Shown here: one piece after another, positions 37,001 to 50,400 of the stretch | Position numbering within the stretch: position 1 is the stretch's first letter | Layout: each line of letters opens with the position of its first letter | NCBI GenBank assembly: GCA_038496675.1 | Contig: CM076654.1 | Location: 5,763,604-5,827,603, forward strand | Source: Rachycentron canadum | Lineage: Eukaryota > Chordata > Actinopteri > Carangiformes > Rachycentridae | Length of the DNA stretch: 64,000 nt | Direction of reading: 5' to 3' | Notes under the pieces: model-generated | The model's database searches: none | The model's input: only the letters and a program-made list of their open reading frames with translations | What the model was told of the DNA's origin: nothing | Program-made: the position numbers and the translations under genes

Positions 37001-40000
37001 AAGATACACATGCTGTATGTGCCTGAACTGTTTAGATTATGTCAAATGGTAGAAAACTACTGAACTGTTTCAAATCCTAAGATCTTGCCCTTCTCCATCC
37101 TCTGCCCAACCTCTTAAATCCTACCTGTGGCGTCTGTGCAGGGCTGAGCATGAGCTCACCCTCCCCTGCGTCCACCTTGCCCAGAGCCAGACTGCTGGCT
37201 TCTCCATTCTGCTGCAGCTTCTCCTTCTCACCCTCCTCCAAATCCCTGTCCGGTGTTGAGTAACGGTCTGCACCAGGGTAATGACTGTGGCCATGGCTCT
37301 GAAAGGTAGTGAGAAAACAGATATGACAGCTTTTGATAGAGCCATTGCTGGTGACAATTTCCTTCCTGAAAGAAGAAATAAGCCTGATCTTGAATAAATA
37401 ATTTAAGAAGAGTTCAAGTTGACTTCCAAATAATTTAAACTCAGCATTTTCTCAGTATGAGATCTGCATTTGACACATTTGAGCATCCTGTGCTTCTACT
37501 TCCTCTTATGAGTTCCCTATTTAAATCATACATACTAGTTGTTTTTTACTCAACATCTAAACACAATCATAATTTAGTACAAATGTAACCAATGCCCAAA
37601 TTAGCTACAATCAAACGCTTGTGATTTTGTCCTATTCCCACAACACTGAATAAAACGAACAATTTAAATTTGGTAACCATTTCTTGCGTCAGACTTTCCT
37701 GCCCTCAGGCAACGTTACTCCAAGTTTAGTTCAAAAAACGACAATATCTGTTTCCAAAAACAGAGACTCAACGTGTGACCTGATCTCCAGCAAAGTCACA
37801 AGTAAGTAAGTAAAATGCTCCCAGAATCAGAACAAATTCAGTGTTTGACTCAAGGACACTTCACCAAAACAGGTATCCTGAGTGAACTCTCTCTCCTCTC
37901 ACTATGACACTACGACTAAATAATGAGTTGACATTGACGGACTAGTAGTCATTAAGAGGCTTTTTGGCTGTGAATTGTAGAGGCTGACAGCAGCGTTGCA
38001 GGTGCCAACGTGGGTCAAAGTGCGTCTGTAATTGGATCAGCAGGTCGTCATTTTAGCTGTTAATTGGGTTGGCTCCACCATATGGCTCAAAGCAGAGTAA
38101 CCACAAGGTGGAGCAACTGTCCAACTGTCATCTGCCTCCAGTAGCAACTGCTGCCTTTTTGTGAATGAAATCATCAGCCCTTCATGGCTGAATTAATGCC
38201 TGCATCCCCTGAGTTCAATCAATAAAGCAGAAGGATTTAATTAAGAGGGAAATTTACAAGTTGAAACACTGAGGTATCTTCATGATAATGACTCATATCT
38301 GTATTAAAGCTGTTAAAAATAAAAACAAATTAAACTGTCAAAATAACTACCACAGACACAACTACTGCAGTTATGCAAATAGGCAGGGGACAGGCCAAGA
38401 ACTGAAAACAAGCCCCTTTCCTTTCCATTTTCACAAAGGAAAACATTTAAAAACGTGGAATTCAAATGAGTCAGTGAATGAAATACTCCACATAAAGGCA
38501 GGAACCAGGATTTACAGTCTATCAGTGGAAGGAAGCAGTGAAATAACATGAAAAAGAGCATCCTTCATAGATGCATGACTTTAATTGATTAGATGGATTA
38601 CAGTTACAGGTAATGATGATTACTAGTGCCGTGTTGAATGTTACCATGTTCTAGACCACTGTCCTTCTTGGCAAGGATCTGATTTATTATTAATTTTTTT
38701 TTAAGTGAATAGAAAACTCATCTTCTACATTTCTATCAAATGGTAACCTGGCAGCACAGTTGAAGTCTAAGCTCACACTTCTCATCCATACAACCACGAA
38801 GATCACAGAACAAAAGACGTCACACTCGTCAGACATCCCAGACACTGCCCTCAGGCTGACGGTTCAGGATGCCAAGTAGTCGTTTGAACAGGTAGGAAAT
38901 CTTTCATTCAATCTTTCATCAAGATATTAAATAATCATAAGCAGGGTTACAATACCTGGATTGTTATTTAAATCACTGTGGTTTTTATTCTAATGTTTCA
39001 ATAGAAGAACTATTGTTTTCTTTCAAACCTGGTTTTAAACAGTTTTTATTCATCCTGTCTCATGTTCAACATGGGATCCCAGGCACCTTCTGTACACATG
39101 ATTTCCGCACTTGCAAGCATGTGCTTTGTGACGCAATGGGTTAAAGATCAAGACAGTTTCCCCTGCAGAACAATGAGACACAACTTACTACACGTTGGTT
39201 TATGCTAAGTCCATGAAAACACCTGAGGGCTGTGCCTTGAACTTGAATCACTGGTGCCTCCATTCCAAACAGGGGAAAACACAAACACTTGTCAATTACA
39301 GTTAGGGTGTCTGGACAAAGACTGTTCAACGCCCTCATTAAAACAAAAGAAAACACATTGTTATCATTACTCTCAGAAAATGAAAAGTGGTCAGGTATGT
39401 TTTCTGATGACTGAAGAGCCGACATCCTGTTCAGCTGGTTATACCTCATACTGATACGCAGATAAAATGAGTGGGAGAAATTTAACTATACGTCATAATG
39501 ATGATCTTTCAAACACCAGGTTGACTGAAAACGTCATGGTTTGGTTTTAAGTTAAAGAAAAATGGATAAATGGAGAAAGATAATTATACATTTTTATTAT
39601 CTGCTACTTACAATACTGGCAATACTAAATCTCCCATTGAGATTAAATGTTTTTTTTAGTCGTTTACTGTATATAGTTAAGTGATTATAGAAACTAGAAT
39701 AGACTATGGCAGGCCGATGAACTCTGTAGTGCAAAACCTGTTTCCAAGGAAACTGAGAAGGCAGCAAAACGAAATACTGAAGATTTCCTTTTATGTCTTT
39801 TGTCTCCTTTGAGTTTTGTCTGATGTTGAATCACAATTGATTAGGTGACGTATCCACAACTAATGGGATATTCAATGAATTGTTTCACTCACAAAAAAAG
39901 GTAAAGTAGATCTCCCTCTATGTCATTCCCAGGTTGGTGCCCCTACAAAGTGCCAGAGCCTGTGTAAGATGCTTTGGTTGGTGATTTTGTGTTTTTGAAA

Positions 40001-43000
40001 CTGATTTCAGGCCTGCAGCTCACTCTGTCACCTCAGAGTGCAGTGTAGCCACAGTGTTTCTGGATTAACAGCACTGAGCTGGGCAGGTGAGTCTATAGTG
40101 TGTGAGCTTTAAGAGATGTCATGGCTCAGAAAAGGGGTGAAAAAGCGTATTCACCTGGATGTTGTGTTGTGTGACATCAATCTCAATCAGAGCTGGAGTC
40201 AATAAATACCTGCATCTACTGCAGAGTCATTTGACCTGGGTCTGAAGCCTTTTCCATTGCCAAAAAAGCCTGAAGTTAGCTGGACTTAGAAGGTTTTTAA
40301 CAAGAGGAAAGGGGCCATAAGTCAGGGCCACAAAACATTTGAACAGTACTGCACCACCATACCTTATATATCTCTTTGGACCTGGTTCTTGCCTCCTGCA
40401 GTTCTTAAACCATTTCCAACCAAATGAAAGCAAATTTCACAGCATTCATGCTGCGCACTCACCCCGTGTTTCTGTTTGAGAAGCACTTTGAGGACCTTTT
40501 CTGTGAAGAAGAAGAGGTAAAAGCCTCCAAACACCACTGCAGACTTGGACACGTAGAAATCCACCATGGGGTCAAAACCAAAGGCCTACCATGCAGGAGA
40601 GAAGATGACGTTAGCTTGAGATAAATATTTATAGTAGCCTGACAACATTCACGGTGCATTTTTTCAAAATGACGCGTTATTTTAAACAACTGTCACAGGT
40701 AAGGCTCAGGATTTGGCAGGTTCTGGGTGTTTGTTAAAGTGCTTGTTTTGACTGGATCTAGGCAGTGGAGTCAGCTGTCTCGAGACAAGAGTGAAGTTTC
40801 ATACCTGTCAGAGAGTGAATAAACATTTTCCCGTGTTTGTATTCACTGTCAGGATCAGTCACTGAACAAGAGCAATTTTATCTCCATGGAAAACTTCATG
40901 CTGTTATTTTTCTGTGGTTTTGTCTTTTGTCCATCGTTTTACGAACAAGTGAACAATGACATCAACTAAAGCTGACATCCTTTTAGGAGACTGCAGCGAT
41001 ATTTCACAGCATCCTCAAATCTGAGAGATGTACTGAATTATGTATGTAATCGTCCCCCCTCTGGAAAACACAAACATCCCATAAATCAAAATCACCTCGC
41101 CTCTCAGATATACGCATTATTTTCCTTCTAACTATTCATCCCAGGTGAATTGATGCTGTGAATTACACAACAGCACTTGAGCAACAGCTATGAATCTGGC
41201 AATTATGTGTGTGCAGTGTCTAGACATCTAGCATTTAAGAAAAAAAATAGGCAATTGGTCATATTTTTGGGTTGTGCTGCACTGAGATGGCTAAAGTTGA
41301 ACTTCAGTGTGTTTACAAACACCTTAGTAGCTTCCTTCAGTAAGACGACTTATTAAACTTCACATATATAAGACACCTGATTTGTTTAATGAGGGTTAAA
41401 GATTATAAATTACATTAGATTCTGTTATAGTAATTCACACTGTAGCCATTATGGGTATCCAGATGTAAAAGTAGTCTGCAGCTTCACACTGTTTATTACT
41501 GATACAATAAACTACACTGCAGCTTTGTTGTAGGCGAGAAAGCAGATTACTGATCAGATGCATGTAAACCAGGTTACTGCTTCAATCTGGTTTCTCATCT
41601 GCATGTCTAAAGAGGTCAAAACTCCAGCAACACTTGCAGTAAACAGAAGAACTTTATTATTAGACCGACATGTTTCAGCTTGTGGCCTTCATCAGGATCA
41701 TCGGACACAAGCCTAAACTTATAGTTCCTCTGTTTACTGCAAGTGTTGCTGGAGTTGACCTTTAGACTCTTTTCCTTTCTCCATGCACATTGGAAGCAGG
41801 GGAGGTTGTGCCAAAAACATCTACTTTGCTTCTTTAAAAAAAAAAAAAAAAAAAGCAGAGCAATAGATCTAGCGTCTTGAAACTAATCTAAAACTGATAA
41901 ATTCAGAAAAAGGGTCCAATGACTATCAATAGAGAGTGTTTAAGTTGTTTAACTGATGTTTCTCAGTCTCCTCACTGTCAATGGATTATTATCCATTAGC
42001 TACAGCTGCAAAAACCAATTCATTCACAAATATACTTCAGTCTTCTCTAAGTTCTAGATGAAAGGAAATTCTTTTGCATTAATTCATCAGTACAGGGATT
42101 TTTTCATCATTGAACTTAACTTAAACAAATCCTACAAGTTGAATTCATCCATTAGTTATTCTGCAAATCAAAGAGCACCATCTTTTAAGTTGTTTACCTC
42201 GATGACTCTGTTCTGGTTATTTTATTTTATTATTTTTATTTTGTTACTTCATATCCATACACCATTAGTCAACTTTTATATTTTGTCCAGAGCCAGTCAT
42301 AGCAGACATATGTCCAAAATAAGATTGTTTTTTTCATATTTGTCAGTTATGGTGAAGTGAATAATAAATGACTGCTCTTTTCTTCTTTTCATTCACCCCA
42401 AACAGTGCTCTAAGGACCAGTGATGAGGGTTCCTATGCATTTCAAATTTCCCATTTTAAACAAACATCAACATCATTAATTATTGTGGAGATTTTGCTCT
42501 CTGTTGCATTCAGTTATGGTGAAGGTGGCTGTGCAATATGACTGTAAATATCACTAATGCACAGCAATAATACATCTACCTCCCTAGTAAGTGTGAGATG
42601 ACGGGGTCAATGAAAACAAATGTGGACAAGATAATCAAATATTATCCTCAATATGTTTTCCTCCATATGTAAAAATCAATGCTCTTTGTAGAAACTGCAT
42701 AGCAACCCTGCACTGAAGCACCGAAGGAGCCACAGCCAAGTGAGTCACAGCAGCATCGACACTACCTCTGGGATGAGCTGAAACAGGGCGTTGGAGTAGA
42801 GCGTGCCAATGGCCAGGGCTATGAAGTAGAGAAGCAGTCGCTTGTAAAAGGTTTTCTTCATGAAGGGCACCACGCTCGCGCCCACCAGGGAACACAGAGA
42901 GATCAGTGTCACACACAGGATCCCATAACCCCACACTGATCAAGTGGAGGGGAGAGGAAGAGGCACGAAAAAGAAGGGGGAGGGGAGAGTGAGAAAAAAA

Positions 43001-44380
43001 AAAGTTAGTTCAGAAGTGATTTTAATCTGATTAATTACCAGGGTGAGGACCACAAAAGTTAGAAAACACCAACCAGTTATCCCCCTGAAAAGAAAGAAAG
43101 AGGTGAATGAAATCAACCTTAGGAGGGGATTTCAAAAGATGCCTGCAAATCTCTCCAGAGACAACAGGGTCATTTTCCACTGAAAGCAGATGAACAGAAG
43201 TGACACCACCTTTCATTTACATGTTAAGATAACCAGCTGAAGCAGTGTGTGAACCCCATGCATTTCTTTTGAAAGGAAACAGGATGCAATTAAACAGAAA
43301 TAAGAGTTTACTGAGATCTAAAGAACAGACACACACAAACACACACACAGACTGAGATACTTTGTCCTAGTCCACAGAGGTGCATCTGTACTACTGTCCT
43401 AGCCTCAGGGTAAACACTAGCTATGACTGCAGACACAAAAGGGAGCAGATGAACTTTAAATAGCCTGACAGTAGCAGAAGGAGCACTGCAAACGCGGTGG
43501 GTCACATTTCAGTTTGAAGGACGTCTGAACAGTGCCACGCTCCTTTTCTCCAAGATTGTCTTACACAAACACAAATGTATGAATCCCTGAGAATAAACTG
43601 AGTGAAATTGAGCTGAGTGAAACATGGTCATCAAGCCTGTGTAGATGTTCTACTTGCGGCAGCAGCAGAGGAAAGAAGTGAGGTTTCTCTTCGTAAAATA
43701 AAGTCATAGCTGGCCTAGATTTAAATGCCAGGAAAGGTGCAGACACGGATACGAACATACAGAGCACACATGCACACAAACACCACCACCAGGTGATCTG
43801 TGACGCAGAGGATAAAGCAAAACCAGAAAGCTGTCTACTGTGATTATTACAGCCTGTGAAAAACAGAGAAAAAACAAAGGCAGGAAGGAAAGCAATATGA
43901 CTGCAGGGCAGAGAAAGGAGCGCTTGGCCAAGGGTCAAGCTGTGTGACACTATAATAATAATAATAATATGTTTTTGAGCCTTGATGTTTCTGTTGTTTT
44001 TTATGGGATGTGACAAGATGCACAGATAAAAGGTGTAAGGGTGGATGGCAAACCTCTGGCAGGAGCTGCAGGATGGCAGTGGAGTACAGCGTGCCAATAG
44101 CAAGAGCGATGAAAAAGATGAGTGCGTATTTCATGTAGCGCGTCTTCATCAGCGGCATGATGATAACTCCAGTGAGGGAGAAGGCATTGATCACTGTCAC
44201 ACTCAGGAAAGAAAAGCCCCACACTGGGGGTTGGAGTGACAGGAAGGTCGGATGGAAGAGGAAAAAGTAACATTAAAACAAAATTCCATGCATAATGTGT
44301 GCTAATGCAGCCTGAGCACTACACCATCAAACCTTTTCACATATTGTGATCAAAACATTTTTTGAAGAGCTTCATCCTGA

Positions 44381-44424
<44 letters not shown>

Positions 44425-47400
44425 GTGTTTACAATTTACATGTGATTTGGGATATTAGCAGTCGATCAATATATAAAGTAACTTAATTCATATAACTGAC
44501 TTGTGTTGGCGTAAGACATCTTATGTACTGATGGTGAAGATATTCAGAAGCAGTTGACAAATACTGGGTTTAAATCCAGGTTGGGAACCACTAACTCACT
44601 TGTTCCCAGCCTAAGGTTTGTGACCCTGCCAAAGGGTTGAAAGAACACAAATCATCTGTATTTCTAACTTTCTCAACATTTCATGTGAGATATTATAGTA
44701 GTATGCATAGTTTCACCTCTTCTGGCCTCTAAAAATTGAACAATTTGAGAAGGGAATATCTTTCTTTGGTTAAACTTATAACAAGTAGACTTTTGATTTT
44801 GCTTTCGAGGGTCACAAGTCAAAATTGTTGGGAACAACTGTTTTATTTGGCACATTCAGTAAAAAGATAAAGCTTTGAGGCTGCACCACCTGTGAATGTC
44901 AGATGAAAAGTTAGGTTAAGTTATGAGTCATTGATGGTTTAGTTTGTGGTGTGAAATAGCCTGCCCATGCTAGAGAATAGAAAACAAAAACTAGATTAAA
45001 AGGATTGATGGTGTAGGCAGATGTGAGTCCAACTCAAGTCACAGGACAAACAGACATTCAATAATGTAAAATGCAACATAGGGCACAAGATGTGAACAAA
45101 CATGTTACAGGCAGTGAAAACATTTAGAAACATTAACAAGTTACATTATAAAACATATATTTAGACAAAGTTGCAATCACAAGTCACCCCTTGACTCTGG
45201 CCACAGACATAGTGTCAGTGACAGATTGGGCACCTAGTCATGAAAAGCAGTTCTTTCTTTGTGTTTGTGCCCAGATAACAAAGATCTGTGCTTTGTCCTT
45301 ATTCAACAATTACAAATTTTTGACATTCAAGATTATTGTTTAGGTTCAGATAATCAGGTGAAGCAGATATATAGAATTGTGTATCATCTGCATAACAGTG
45401 AAAGACAGATTACATGTTTGCAAATGAAATTACCCCATAGCAAACAGAAAAGACTGGGCCCCTGGACGAAACCTTTGGGACAGGCCAGCAGAAATTTTAA
45501 ACATAAGCAAAGGTGAAAATTGTCCTGAAGCTATTCATGTTATTTGCATCTACATTGATTTACCTAAGAAACCAGAGTAGTTTTTAAAACATCCAGCCTT
45601 CAGGGAAAGGTGTATAGTTCTCATAACAAACAGTCAAGACCACATTAAAAAGCTGCTAGGCATGAGGCCAAGGACACAAGTAGAGGACTTAAAAGAAGAC
45701 ACAACTAAAAATCATCATAAATGACATGGGCAAAGGTTATGGGAGAGACAGGTTCGACTTCAGTATGATCAGCTATGTGCTTTGATCTAATGTGTTACTC
45801 CATCTCTGTAAAAGCTGTAGTGTTGTCTTACATTTACATTATGAGAAAATATCAGGATATACAAGTCAGTGAGATCTGCAGTGGAGATGAATTTCCAGCA
45901 CATCTGCCTCCCTGCTGCTGGCAGATCTCCACAGCCTCGGCAAAAGAAAACAGCTCTCAAGCCAAAATAAGCTGCCTACAGGGGCAAGTGTGAGGCGAGC
46001 TAAGGGCATATGAGTGGTTGATAAGGGAAAACAAATTTGTCAAAAAGATAGAACCAGAGCTCTGGGCCAGTAAACCATTTCTCCTGCACCTGCCAAGGAT
46101 AAGATAAACTGGGTGAAAAGTAAGAACTGAAATCGGCGAGCGAGTTTAGCAAGGCCACAGCATGTCGTTAGTTCAAAAAGAAGATGAAGACTGATGCCCG
46201 CAGTCATCATATACAAAATGAAAGCTGTTATCTTTGGATTTCAGTGCTGCTGCAGCCTTGAGGGCAGAAGATCACTTAAGGTCAACAACTTTTCCCAAGT
46301 TTGTCATTAACTAGCTTCTTTATTCCTGCCATATACTCCAAAGCCACTTTCCCTTAAACTGAAAAGAACTCAAAGGCTTGTTAAATAACAGTCTAAACTG
46401 CACTGCACATTTCTACAACTTCAAATTCAACACAGATGCCGACATGGCTTCTAGGGCTCTCAAGGACGCCCTGCTGTGAGTGAGCAGTCAGCAGTCTGTA
46501 TGGAGTTACAGTGGGTCAGCAGCCAAGGAAAGAAGAACAGCTTGTAGCTAAGATACTTTCCTGTATGGACAGTCTTTACCTGGATGAGCTCTCTGATACA
46601 TATTGGTTTTGCTGACTGAAGCAGGATTGTGGAGTCTAAAGGATGTGTTGCTTTTTAAGCCAAACTGAGAAATGCAATCTCAGCCTTGGCTAAGCCTTGT
46701 GCATGCTTATTTTGGCTTTGATCTCCTTTGGGGACACCATGATATCACTATCCCTAGGCAACAAAACACACATTTGGAGCTCAGACTTGATGAAGAAATC
46801 CATTCTCGAGGTCTCATTGCTCTAAGTTTTTACTCATTTGACATCAGGCTGTAAAAACAAAGAGCACAGGGGAAAAGCTTGCAATGGAACAACAAAATGG
46901 CCTTATTGTAACTGGAGAAACAAGTTTATCCCATGTACTGCAAATGCACAGACAGATAAAGCGGATGCAATAAGTTATCTTAAGCTTAAGTTTGACCAAT
47001 AGACAAAACAAATCCCATCAGAAAATGTAAAAACTTTTAGCATTCATGTACTATACAATTAATGTACAATAGCTAAAAAACAAAACTGTATATCAATCAT
47101 GTTAGTCCTCACCTTCAGCATCTGACGGCCTCGGGGAGGCGTCACCACTCAGTGTCTCGTCTTTCTGCCCCCTGCAGGTGCCGGCGTCCAACTGCTGCAG
47201 CATGGTGGGGCAAAGCTCCTGGAGACCCTGCCCATCCAGCTGTGACTGCTCGCTAATGCTGTAAATAGCCAACGTGTCTGCAGGCAAGCACTGGAAATGA
47301 CAACATACACACAATACAGTTGGGCAAAAAAGTTTTACTTTAAAAAGCAGCTGAATTACTCAGGATGCATTCAGTCACAAGTCAGGGTGATTTCAACGTG

Positions 47401-50400
47401 AACCATGATTGACAAAGACATCCAGACAAAATAAACAGCATCACAGCACAAACAATACAGCCACAACTTACAGATGTAAATGATTTGTTGATGGACAGAA
47501 AATGAAATCTGGGGATATTTAGAGAATAAAAGATAACTTAATAACTTTGTTATCAGTTAAATATCTTTTGGTTTGTGGTTGTGAAAAGTTTCCTACAAAA
47601 AAACCAACATGCTGCAAGTAGCACATATGATAACAAAAGTACTGCCAGAGGACACTAAAAAGTGATGAACCTGGCTGGGACGCACTGGCATGGATGTATT
47701 ATGATAAATATATACACACTTGTGTTGTTTTCTCAATCTATTTGTGTTTTGTCTATTTGCATGTGTTTAATTAAGTTGCAGTGCCTTGAGCCCTCAAGGC
47801 CACTGTAGTTTTCTAGCATTTTATTGATCAATTAATTAAAAATATAATAGCTCTTATATCAGAAAATGTTTTGTCTCAAACCAACTATAAGACAAATAGT
47901 TGTCTGCTCCAGGTGTCTAAATAGGCCATAATGTATAATGTTACATTAGTTAGATTCTAAATTAGAGAATTAAACAAACATTTTTTCTTTCATTGTTGGG
48001 TTTTTGTTGCAATTAAAACACAATGCTAAAAATAAGGTGTTGAAAGATTTACTAACAATGTAAAACTGGATGAAAACAGGTGGAGGTGATGCCCCACACC
48101 CATTAAAATGAGTGACATCATATCTCAAAAGGTCATATTCAGGGAAACTGTCTCCACGGTAAATATGTAATTCATATACTGGGGCAGAGGCCAGTAGGAG
48201 TTTTATTTCATGGACACAAAAAGTGAAGCTGAATCTAACAGAAATAGAGCTTTTGATAGTGACTCACTCCATAATAGCAGCTGATTCATCACTTTGCCAA
48301 GAACACAAGAAATCCATCATAACAGCAGGAAATATATTCAATATACTATTCGGTGACTGTGTGAGCTGTTCAAAGCACAAATAACAAATCAGTCCTTTCT
48401 AGCCATGAAAACTGAAATGCAACATGTCTGGTGAAAAGCCGCCTCTCAAAGGTGTTTAACAACATGCAGGTGAGACGTGCAACTGAATATCTGTGCTTCA
48501 CTGAAGAGGGAGAGCCGTGATAGCTGTTGGCCAAAGGCTGCAGTTTTTCTTCTTTCTCTGAGTCACACATCCATAAAAAAAACAGACATGATCTGTTTCT
48601 ATTGTCATATTCATACAAAATAAATAAACAACATTCCTCCTGTACGTTGCTAATCCAACATCTAAAGCGCATGTGACCTTAAACCTGGGTTCTAATAAAT
48701 TTCCCACAAGTGTTTTATTGAAGTGTTATTTTCCCACAATCACTCAGGATAGAAAAAAAAAGCAGATTGGTAAGTGAGTCAACCATCCACGACACTAAGT
48801 ATGGAAAATATGTTAAATATGTCAGTTATCTGGCACCGGTGGCTCCTGCCTCTTCCAGATAGGACTAAAGCTGGATTTACCCTTCTGCTTCAGGGTGCTG
48901 CAGAGGCTCTGCCAGAGGTCCAACCCCAGGACTGACACCGACCTCGTCAGAAAAAAAACGTGAATATCCATCAGGGTTTAAGGAGATACCACGAGAATGC
49001 TGGTGGAGACATTCGACTGCAGGCATGGGACGATATGATCCTTTTATGTCACGATGTATATACTTGCGATAATCATGGAAATATCTGTTAACTCCTAAAA
49101 CGACTGTAAACTATTAAAATAATAATACTAAAATATTTTTAACTTGCATTTTTTGTTAGAAAAACATCCTTTTGGGTCGGCACAGTGGTACCGCACTGTC
49201 ACCTCACAGCAGGTCTGGGGCCTTTCTGTGTGGAGTTTGCATGTTCTCCCTGTTCCTGCGTGGGTTCCCTCTGGGTTCTCCAGCTTCCTCCCACAGTCCA
49301 GAGACATGCAGGTTTAGCTTAATTGGTGAATCTAAATTGCCTTGTTTGTCTATATATGTTGGCCCTGTGATAGACTGGCGAACCTGTCCAGGGTGTACCC
49401 CGCCCTCACCCGATGTCAGATGAGAATGATTGAATCACTCAATTTTTTCCCCCAGGGTATTTTTGGGGCATTTGTGAAAACAGATATTTTAGAGAGATGG
49501 CAAACAACCACTGGGTGAAATAGAGGATGGTCCGAATCACAGTAAGCCAATCAAAGCTGAGGTCACTGGAGCGCCAGTATAGGAGCTTACAGATAATGCT
49601 TTATACCAAATACATTATTTACAACAATGGTGACTGTAAAAATCTTCCTTAATGCATTTCAGTTGAACTTTAAGTGCGATCTGATGCTGTATCAGCCGAG
49701 CAGACACCAAGAGCAAGGCTTCTAGAACAGTTTCAGTTTTAGTTTTACATAATGTTTGTTAATTCCTCACATGAGGAAAACCAACTGCTTCAGTTTGGAC
49801 AAGTGGCTTAAGGAAAACCTGGACTGGTCTCAACAGATCAAGCAGCCACAGTCTCACAAATGATCATACACAGTTCATTTAGCCACACAATCTGGGGGGA
49901 TTTTGCTCAGTCTTGCTCATTTTATCTTAAATTTGAAAAAGAGAAGCAACAACACAGAAATTATACTAATGTTGAAATGTTATGGATTTATGTTACAGCT
50001 TTTTGTCAGCTGGCTACTGTTCTTTTGATGTTGTATATCTTAATGTCTTCATGTTGTTTTTGTGTTTTATGTCTTGCTTCCTTTTTCTGCACAATTTATA
50101 TGCATATGTTTTTTGCTGATTTTTGGTCCGATACCATATAACATAAGATAAGATAACATAAAATAAAAAATAAAATTAACTAAACTAAATGATGAGTCAA
50201 ATCATTAGCAGTAGCTAGGTTTGTTCTACATACTCCCCCCCGGGCTGTTTAGGGGATGATGATGCTGAGCTTTGGACCTCAGGCCAGTGTCCAACACCAT
50301 CCTATATGATTTTTGTAATTTTCTTGCATTTACATTTGTTATGTATGCTTTAAAAAAAATGACACTTGTTGGCAGATTCATCTAAATGCTGAATATCATA

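Larger units (their letters stand above)
44224..47112 (-). other. slc39a14 intron 3
   Basis: Intron between exon 3 and the first alternative exon 4. It contains the CA microsatellite, a hAT-like MITE and a decayed fish repeat, each listed separately. The rest (45800-47100) holds nothing I recognise. Confidence 0.6.

Noticed and set aside
43561..44103. 180-codon frame on the minus strand extending past the alternative exon 4
   Set aside because: It is intron sequence in another frame; the true exon ends at the donor at 44053, and the extension has no family resemblance and low-complexity Tyr/Ile runs.
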